Of a stretch of 64,000 nucleotides of DNA, positions 57,431 to 64,000 are shown in pieces; position 1 is the stretch's first letter, and every line of letters starts with the position of its first letter. The notes beneath the pieces were generated by a model, which ran no database searches, was not told the DNA's origin, and was given only the letters and a program-made list of their open reading frames with translations. The stretch covers positions 13,118,648 through 13,182,647 of the forward strand of contig JAHLJS010000008.1 in the NCBI GenBank assembly GCA_038502445.1, written 5' to 3'. The stretch comes from Eremochloa ophiuroides (Eukaryota; Streptophyta; Magnoliopsida; Poales; Poaceae). Both the position numbers and the translations under genes were made by a program.

Positions 57431-59960
57431 TCATATATTCTGTATGGTGTAGCAGAAATCATGCAAATCTTGTAACTTGACTTCGTGAAGTGGCTTCAGG
57501 ATGGCTGCTGGGCAGCTTCTGTTTGTTAGTGCTTGGCACACCTGCTGCATTGTTGGCCGGGCTTTTGGACAGATTTGCAAACACGCAAAGGCAACAAGAA
57601 GGAGCAGAGTGACATCCTTTTCTTCACTGCCTTTTGGCTCTACAGTGCGCTTGTCCAAGATATCTTCGAGCTTTGTATGCTGCTGCGTTTGGCAAAAGAA
57701 TGGAAGCAGAAGATCTCCCGGATGCTTTCCCATCGCCAATTCCATGACAACCACACCAAAGCTATATACATCACACTTCTCTGTTAATAACATTGTAGAT
57801 GATAATTCTGTGACAAAAAATATATAGAAGAATCAAAATCAGGATATATCCTTTAATACTCATCAGTAAATCATGTACCACTATAATAATTTTAAAGGAT
57901 TAAAACCATGTACCTGGTGCCATATAGCCGCATGTTCCTGCAAAGATAGTACTCGAACTTGAGGAAATATGCTTCAACTTCCTTGCCATGCCAAAATCTG
58001 AGACATAACCTCTGAAATCACGGTCTAATAAGATATTACTACTTTTGATGTCACGATGTATAATGGGTTCATCACAATCATGGTGCAAGTACGATAAAGC
58101 TTGAGCTACATCCCTCACAATTCCAACTCTTTTGGGCCAATCAAACTCTCTGGCAAGCTGTTCCTCATGAAGAACTGATGCTAAACTTCCCCTTTCAATG
58201 AGATCGTACACAAGAAATTTGCACTGAGAGTGAGAACAGTACCCATACAGCTTCACTATGCATCGATGCCTTATTTTTGTTAACACGTCAATCTCAGCAC
58301 GAAATGTTCCTTCATCAGTGTAGTCGTCTTCCAATACATGGAGCAGCTTGACTGCGGCGACACTTCCTCCTTGAAGCTCAGCTCTGAAGACAGACCCGTG
58401 TCCTCCAACACCAATGCAATATTTTTCATCAAAGTTTTCTGTTGCATTAACTATGTCTTGGAATGCAATCTTTCCGTTGAAATTGCATATGGAAAACATG
58501 TCTCTAGGCTTGCTTCTGGTCCTGCATTCTGCAATTTTTCTCCTCCAACAGAAGGCCGCAATGCTTCCTGTTACCAAGGAAATGGAGCCAAAGAGACCAA
58601 AAGCAAGAAGTAGTGCCAAAATAAGGCGTTTATTATGTCTTTTCCCCTCGTCGTTTCCATCAAGCCCTTGTGCTCCACAGGGTGTTAAGCCATACTGTTG
58701 ATCACCACAGATATCGATATTGTGGTCAAGAGAAACTAAGGCTGAAGGTACAGACGTGCCCCCAAATTTGCCACCCAAACTGTTGAATGACAAATTCAGG
58801 CTATGCAGTTGGTAAAGCTGAACAAGAGTGACCGGGATGGTGCCACTTAGATTATTTCTACTGAGATCCAACTCATACAGGTCAGTACACTCCCCAAGAT
58901 CTTGTGGTATTGGTCCTGTCAGTAAATTGTCTGATACCCGCAGCTGCAACAGGTGGTGACATTGTCCTATCTGAGGTGGAATGCTTCCTGTAAATCGATT
59001 GCTGCTTAAATCCAGATGCGTGAGATTAACTAGAAATCCTATTTCTGATGGCAGCAGTCCATTAATCTTGTTAGAGGCAAGCACAAGTTTTTTTAGAGAT
59101 CTCAAATTCCAGAAAGTGGAAGAGATGGAGCCACGTATTTGATTGTTGGAAAGGTCCATTAATTCTAGCCTTGTTAGGTTCCCAAAGCTTCCAGGAATGG
59201 AGCCACTGATGCTATTTCCAAGCAGATGTAGGAATGACAACCTATGCAGCATTCCTAGTTCATGTGGAATGTCACCGGATAAACTGTTGAAGCTAAGGCC
59301 TAGGAAATCCAACGTGGTTAGATTTCCCAAACTAGGAGGTATTGGGCCAGAAAAGCTGTTACGGCACAGATCAAGCTTCTTTAGATTGTGTAGCATGCCA
59401 AGTGCAGAAGGAATGTGGCCGTTTAGGAACTGATAATTCTGTGAGAGATCCAGGGAAGTGAGTGCAGTAAGATTACCTATGGATGGTGGGATCGGTCCTG
59501 ACAGGGAATTGCTTGAGAGATCCAGTAAAGTGAGTTCACCAAGCGTACCGATGCTTGGCGGGATTAGCCCTGAGAGGTTGTTATCGTTGAGGTCTAGATG
59601 GGCAAGACGAGGCAAGGACAAAAAGTCCAGTCCATCTAACTGGCCAGATAGGTTACACATGGGAAGGGAGATGCTGGACAAGACTGGGACGACAGCGGCA
59701 TCGTCGTCGTCACGCCAGCCACGAGGCACCGTGATGCTGCAGACGACGCCTGTCCAGTTGCAAGGGTTGGTGCGCTTGCTCCATGACTTGAGGCAGCCTG
59801 ATGGCCTGGCGGAATCGCAGCTGGATTTCCATCGAAGGAGGGCTTCTGCTTCCCTATCTAGTTGCGCTTGCGCCACCGTCGTCGAATTTGCACAGTAGGA
59901 AAGGAGTAGTAAGGAAAGAAGCAGCGCCAGAGGCATGATCTGGAAGGCCAGGAGACGCAT
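57431..59960 (-). CDS. LRR receptor-like serine/threonine kinase (MIK2-like)
   Basis: Two exons, 59960-57914 and 57807-57431, with a 106-bp GT..AG intron (57913-57808), give 807 residues. A plasma-membrane receptor kinase: signal peptide 1-32, LRRNT cap ~35-75 (EALLRWKSSCDS, NPCNWTGVVC), about twelve LRRs ~90-395 of the LxxLDLSxNxLSGxIPxxIG type, a transmembrane segment ~445-472, and a kinase domain ~511-790. Kinase residues visible: G-loop GVGGHGSV (517-524), K538, E556, HRD 635-637 (RD type), DFG 655-657, APE formed across the intron, and DVYSFGVV. The family (MDIS1-interacting receptor kinase 2-like) senses extracellular signals; many members have ~20 or more LRRs, so this is a short form. 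All catalytic residues are present and no stop was seen, so it is likely functional. The ligand is unknown. The intron call rests on the APE motif and frame. Confidence 0.92.
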
Positions 59961-60005
59961 ATGCTAGCTATGTGTTGGTGATGAGGTTGCCCCTGCTGCT
60001 CTGGA

Positions 60006-60018
60006 GATATAAATACAC
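60006..60018 (-). promoter_or_regulatory. Possible TATA box of the kinase gene
   Basis: Minus strand GTGTATTTATATC, about 46-58 bp upstream of the ATG. That would leave only a short 5' leader, so an alternative start site further upstream remains possible. Confidence 0.4.
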
Positions 60019-60043
60019 TTAGGACGACTCATTCACTGGTTGG

Positions 60044-60185
60044 CACATGATACACGGTTACCTTGACTAATTGACTCGTAGCTGATTGAGAACCACATGA
60101 TACACGTTATCACAGACGCGTCATTCACTAGTTGATCGAGAACCACATGATACACGGTTACCTTGACTAATTGACTGAGTAGCAA
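60044..60185. repeat. 50-bp-spaced repeats in the kinase promoter
   Basis: CACATGATACACG occurs at 60044, 60094 and 60144, exactly 50 bp apart. The first and third copies continue with GTTACCTTGACTAATTGACT. All lie 85-225 bp upstream of the start codon. Confidence 0.9.
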
Positions 60186-60204
60186 GGGCCTGTTTGGTAC
60201 AGCT

Positions 60205-60618
60205 TGATAGAACTCTAGGATCGACAATGCAGTAGATCAGGCGGGGAAAACCTTTTGTTCAACACACGTACCGTCGTATCGAGTCGGGCTTGGTGAATAT
60301 CTAGTACACCACGACTGGTGGTGGTGTCGACACGACGCGATCCCGTGGTGGTGAAGGAGCGGTGGTGTAGGGGCATCGGTGCAGCGGTGGAACTTCCCAT
60401 CGCCTTCAGCGCAACCTCTCGATCGGTCTAGGGTTAGAAGATGGGGAGTGACGGTGGCAGTGAACCTCGTGTCTTGTGCCCCGGTCACCACCTCCTCTTT
60501 ATAGCGCTGCGCGACGGGGCTACACCCGCCACATATTGGGCTGGGCGTCGCCGAGATCAGGGCACGAGGTCAAGGCCCAGGTGGCCGATGGGCCAGCTGG
60601 TGTGAGATCAACCTAACA
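60205..60618 (-). repeat. 3' LTR of an old Copia relic
   Basis: 414 bp. On the minus strand it runs from TGTTAGGTTGATC to GAGTTCTATCA, with a GCTATAAAGAGG promoter near 60500. It is preceded (plus 60619-60634) by TTCTTCCTCTCGATTG, a minus-strand polypurine tract. The left flank CAGCT would be the target copy. It sits ~245 bp from the kinase start codon. Confidence 0.75.
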
Positions 60619-60810
60619 TTCTTCCTCTCGATTGTAACTTATACTTTTAACTTCAAACTCAAATGCTTTTCACTTTACTTATTCCATCACAGATTAGTGC
60701 ATAGAACGTGTTTTATCGTCACGGTCAATCGTTGACAGATTTAACAACTACAATACACGTCTCTGATTTGAAATAGATACTTTAATTTTTGGGCTCTTAT
60801 TGTCCAGAAA

Positions 60811-62010
60811 TCATAGGCTTTCCCATAAACCCATGTCGACTGTGAGTTCTCTGAACTCATTGGGTGGTAAGCCTTTGGTGAGCGGATTCACAAGCACTTG
60901 CTCAGTACTTTCGGTTTGATTCCGGACTATCTCCTTTACAACGTATAACTTAATGTCAATGTGTTTGGCAGCACACTTGACCCGTTGTCTTAGGAGTAAT
61001 ATAGTTAAATGGTTAATGCTGTTGTTAACCATTATCAACTCCGAGCATGGGTTTCTCTTATCCATTTTGCCTGTCTCTTAGCCTTATGACATGCTATACC
61101 ATAACTCTGTATCGTTGATGATATCATAACTGTTTTGTTTGGAGCTTTTCCACAATAAAACTCCATATGTGAGTGTTGGCAACTATTGTGGATTCCTCTA
61201 TGCATCTCGCCAAAACTCAACCTTTGTACTCATAACTATTTGAGAGTACTTGTTCTTTCTTACTTGAGATCAACATTCTTAACTCTATTCTAGTGATCTC
61301 TACTGGACTAGACTTTTGCCAAAACAACCAGGATACATAAACTAGGTCAGGGTAAGTTCATACTTGTGCACTCATCAAGATTCCAACAGCTAAAGCATAT
61401 GGATCCATATTCATTTGATCTATCTCAATATTGGTTCCTGGAACACTAAAATTCCCAAAACTATTACCTTTGACCATGGGACCAGACGTAGATTTACTCA
61501 CATGCATACTATATTTCTTTAGAATCTTTTCTAAGCATGCTTTTATCATAATCCTAATACCCCATTCTTTTATCTCGATGAGTTCCAGTTCCTAGAATAG
61601 ATGACGCTTCATCGAGACCATTCTTATTCAATCTTGAGGACAAGAACTTCTTCTCTAACAGTAGATTAACATCACTACTAGCAAGTAAGATGTCATCCAC
61701 ATACATGATTAGGAAAATGAATTTTCCGTTCTTGAACTTTGCATAAATACAATTGTTCTCTCATTCTCTTTAAAACCCAAACTTTCTAATTAACCTTCAA
61801 CTTTAAATATAGTTTTTTAGAGGCTTGCCCTAACCCATAAATGATTTCTTCAAGCGGCATCTCTAGTGTTCTTTTTCTTTCATGACAATACTCTTGGGTT
61901 GTGCCACTTAAATATTTTATACAAATCCCGCTGAGGAATGCCGTCTTTACATCCATTTGATCTAACTTAATTCGTATGTGCCATTGACACTCATTGCTAT
62001 TCATTCTGTT
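60811..62010 (-). pseudogene. Decayed Copia pol (reverse transcriptase-RNase H)
   Basis: Fragments in different frames read, from right to left, KLDQMDVKTAFLSG (RT, 62004-61786), LEEIIYGLGQASKKLYLK, then GPMVKGNSFG and YALAVGILMSAQV (61549-61358), then AAKHIDIKLYVVKE and PLTKGLPPNEFRELT (RNase H end, 61065-60811). The order is Ty1/copia and the strand matches the 60205-60618 LTR. The catalytic YVDD region near 61690-61720 is recognisable only in part. Many frameshifts mark it as much older than the 35538-45750 Copia. Confidence 0.85.
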
Positions 62011-62186
62011 GGCATAAATCCTTCGCTATAAGTCATGCTTTATGTCTTTATGACACATTCCCTTTAGAGTCACATTTCATCCTTGTAGACCCCTTACAGC
62101 CTACTTTTTGGCTCCATTAAGAATTTCTTTTGAGTCCCAAATATCGTTGGAATTCATCGATTTCATTTCATCTTAAGTGAGCGTTG

Positions 62187-63876
62187 ACACTTCTTAGCGC
62201 AACCACCAGAGACAGGGTGTTAGGCTATCTCTGATAACGGCGCCAGAAGTGCCTGAGGGTATTTCTTATGTCTATTAGATAATTCCGCAAGCGCACAGAA
62301 TATACCGCTATAGCACTTCACCCGGGAGTATTTCAAGGTATCGTTATTTATTTTTATCCCAAGGGAAAGCGGTTGCTAGGAATAATTAATAAAAAGAAAG
62401 AGAGATCCTTAAGTCTTTTCCAACTTAGTACCAGCTAGTGGTACGGGGTAAATCGATAGGTAGAGGAAAAGGTAATGACACCAACACACAACAAGTATTA
62501 AGATAACTAAAAGAAAACTAGTAGAGTATAGTTAGGTGGGAGGATAACGAGTGAGTATAAGACTCCTATGACACTTACTTTACTTTTGTGACTTACCCTA
62601 TCAAATAGATGACTTATACTAGGATAGTTACCTTACTACCGGTGTGCAGGGGGTAGTGCCAGACAATAGAGGACAAAACCTCTACCCGAAGCGCCTACAC
62701 TCTTATGGGAGCCTACCTTTTAAGAATTTGCCTAAAACATGTGGAGGGATACTAAGACTAGACAGGGCTGTCATCACCTGCTAGCACCCACAAACAATCC
62801 GTGCGACAAGCGGTAATCAAAGGCAAGATCTAGTCTAAGCACCACGCTTACACTAAGTCTCACTCTTCTAGCTGCAGTACCAACAACTAGAACACCCTAT
62901 GACAGGCGATGAACTAACACACGTTGAGTTGGGACAAGATCACTATCAAGTATAAGACAACTATAGAAGAAGACAAGACACAACAATAGTATAACGAATA
63001 GTGAAGACTAAGTACGAACTTAGTGAAGTAAAGTAAAGATAATATATATTGAAAAGGATAAAGTCTTACAGAAAGTAAGATACAAGAGCTATACCAGACT
63101 CTCCAGTGGATGACTCCGTAGACTCCGAGCGTAGCTCGACTCAACTCTAACTCCCACACTAGACTAATACTACTACTAAAGAGTAGAACTTCACTCTAGC
63201 TTGCTTCTTGTGTTGTATGGTGTGTCTTGAAGAGGAGTGGGCAGCCTCTATTTATAGTGGAGGATGAGGGGGTGCCACATCAGTGATCCGCGTGCTCCTT
63301 GCCTCTCCACCCTTGGATCCACCGCCTTGTAACCGCCTCAAGATGGACGGCTTTGGTGATTTGAGCACATGAGAAACATGCTTAAAGTCGGTGGAGGCCA
63401 ACCGACCTGGCTGGGCACCAGGGGGGTTCGGCCGACCCCCCTATGACTGGTGGGCCTAGCCAGGAGCTTCCAGTAGGTGTCCCCACCAGTCAGTGATGGT
63501 GTAGGTGGCCTGGGCCCACCAATGGTGGTTCGGCCAACCCACCCCTGGTGGGTTGGGCCCACCACCGTGGTCCCCACCTGTCATAGAGACTCCCCTGGTC
63601 TTTGTTATGTCTCGTTTGCTTTGTTTCACGCCTCAATCCGTGTGCCTTTGATCTCCACCGTTGAATGAAAGCACAAGTTGATCCGATGAATGAAATGACT
63701 TGGATAGAGTGTCACACGGTTCCTGCCATGTCACCATAGCCAGGTGGGCCCCATGGGCAGTTCGGCCAACCCATGGGTGGGCCCACCGTTGGCTTTGATC
63801 TCTTCCATTTGATGTTGTTTGCACTGTGTTGAAAGGTGGTGGCCTGGGGCAACATGTCATGGTTCGGCCGAACCAT
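62187..63876 (-). repeat. Element H: Athila-like LTR
   Basis: Starts near CGTTGACACTTCTTAGCG and includes CCGCAAGCGCACAGAATATA, ATAGCACTTCACCCGGGAGT and a minus-strand TATAAATAGAGG near 63249, as in the LTRs of A, B and G. A primer-site-like AACGGCGCCA lies at 62236-62245 with TGCCTGAGGG after it. The true LTR could begin at 62249 instead. No gag follows. The right end is not visible. Confidence 0.6.
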
Positions 63877-64000
63877 TGAAAGGTCCTAGTATGGCTAGAG
63901 GGGGGTGAATAGCCTAATAAAATTTCTACAAAGTACTTAGGCCAAGAGGTTAGTAACAAAAATGGCTAAATGTGCAATGCTAGAGCAACTACTAACCTAG
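63877..64000. other. Possible edge of another element
   Basis: From TGAAAGGTCCTAGTATGG the character changes, and the expected CGTCAACA end of an Athila-like LTR has not appeared. I read this as the start of another inserted LTR, but only 124 bp are present. Confidence 0.3.

Noticed and set aside
60186..60204. GGGCCTGTTTGGTAC, resembling the end of a MITE
   Set aside because: Only about 19 bp remain before the Copia LTR, and I found no partner inverted end.
1..64000. A new enzymatic or defence system
   Set aside because: Apart from the receptor kinase, all recognisable genes are known transposon types, mostly broken. I found no gene cluster suggesting a novel system.

Overview
This is plant nuclear DNA, almost certainly from a grass. 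It holds one likely functional host gene and about 61 kb of transposable elements inserted into each other. The evidence for a plant is a spliced leucine-rich-repeat receptor kinase with a typical plant layout, LTR retrotransposons primed by plant tRNA-Asp and initiator tRNA-Met, and CACTA (En/Spm) DNA transposons with Transposase_24-type genes. The element types (Athila-like, Tekay-like, Tat-like, Copia) are those common in large grass genomes. I cannot name the species.

The layout is best read from the host gene outward. The receptor-kinase gene lies on the minus strand at 57431-59960. A large CACTA element (here D) ends at 57041, 389 bp past its stop codon. D runs leftward and off the window. 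Its pieces are at 27037-27762, 33812-34517, about 48121-48634 and 55757-57041, and they are separated by younger insertions: a second, non-autonomous CACTA element (J, 27763-33811, target duplication TGG); a probable Tekay-like solo LTR (K, about 34520-48120) that itself holds a complete Copia element (35538-45750, target duplication GAGCT), which in turn holds a Tat-like non-coding LTR element (I, 38819-43847); and an Athila-like gag-protease element (G, 48635-55756).

The left 27 kb is the right half of a deeper nest. D is interrupted by a Tat-like element (E). E's antisense ORF is interrupted by a Tekay-like element (C, 15770-22174), C's gag by an Athila-like element (B, 12599-15769), B's gag by another Athila-like element (A, 4452-12598), and A's 3' LTR by an unidentified LTR-type element (F, 1-4451). 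This is six levels deep, and the left halves of all but A's interior lie outside the window.

E carries the most unusual structure. It is an imperfect palindrome of 2.3-2.4 kb arms (22662-25086 and 25354-27615) around a 267-bp spacer. It duplicates both the end of E and the flanking D transposase sequence. The two breakpoints split one reading frame and show 2-5 bp of microhomology, as expected from two template switches during replication.

Almost every transposon reading frame here is broken, often by stops where Trp or Gln is expected. The elements are therefore old or heavily methylated relics. A and G keep only gag or gag-protease, and I and J keep no recognisable coding capacity. Right of the kinase gene lie an old Copia relic (60205-62010) and an Athila-like LTR (about 62187-63876), with what may be the edge of another element at the window end.
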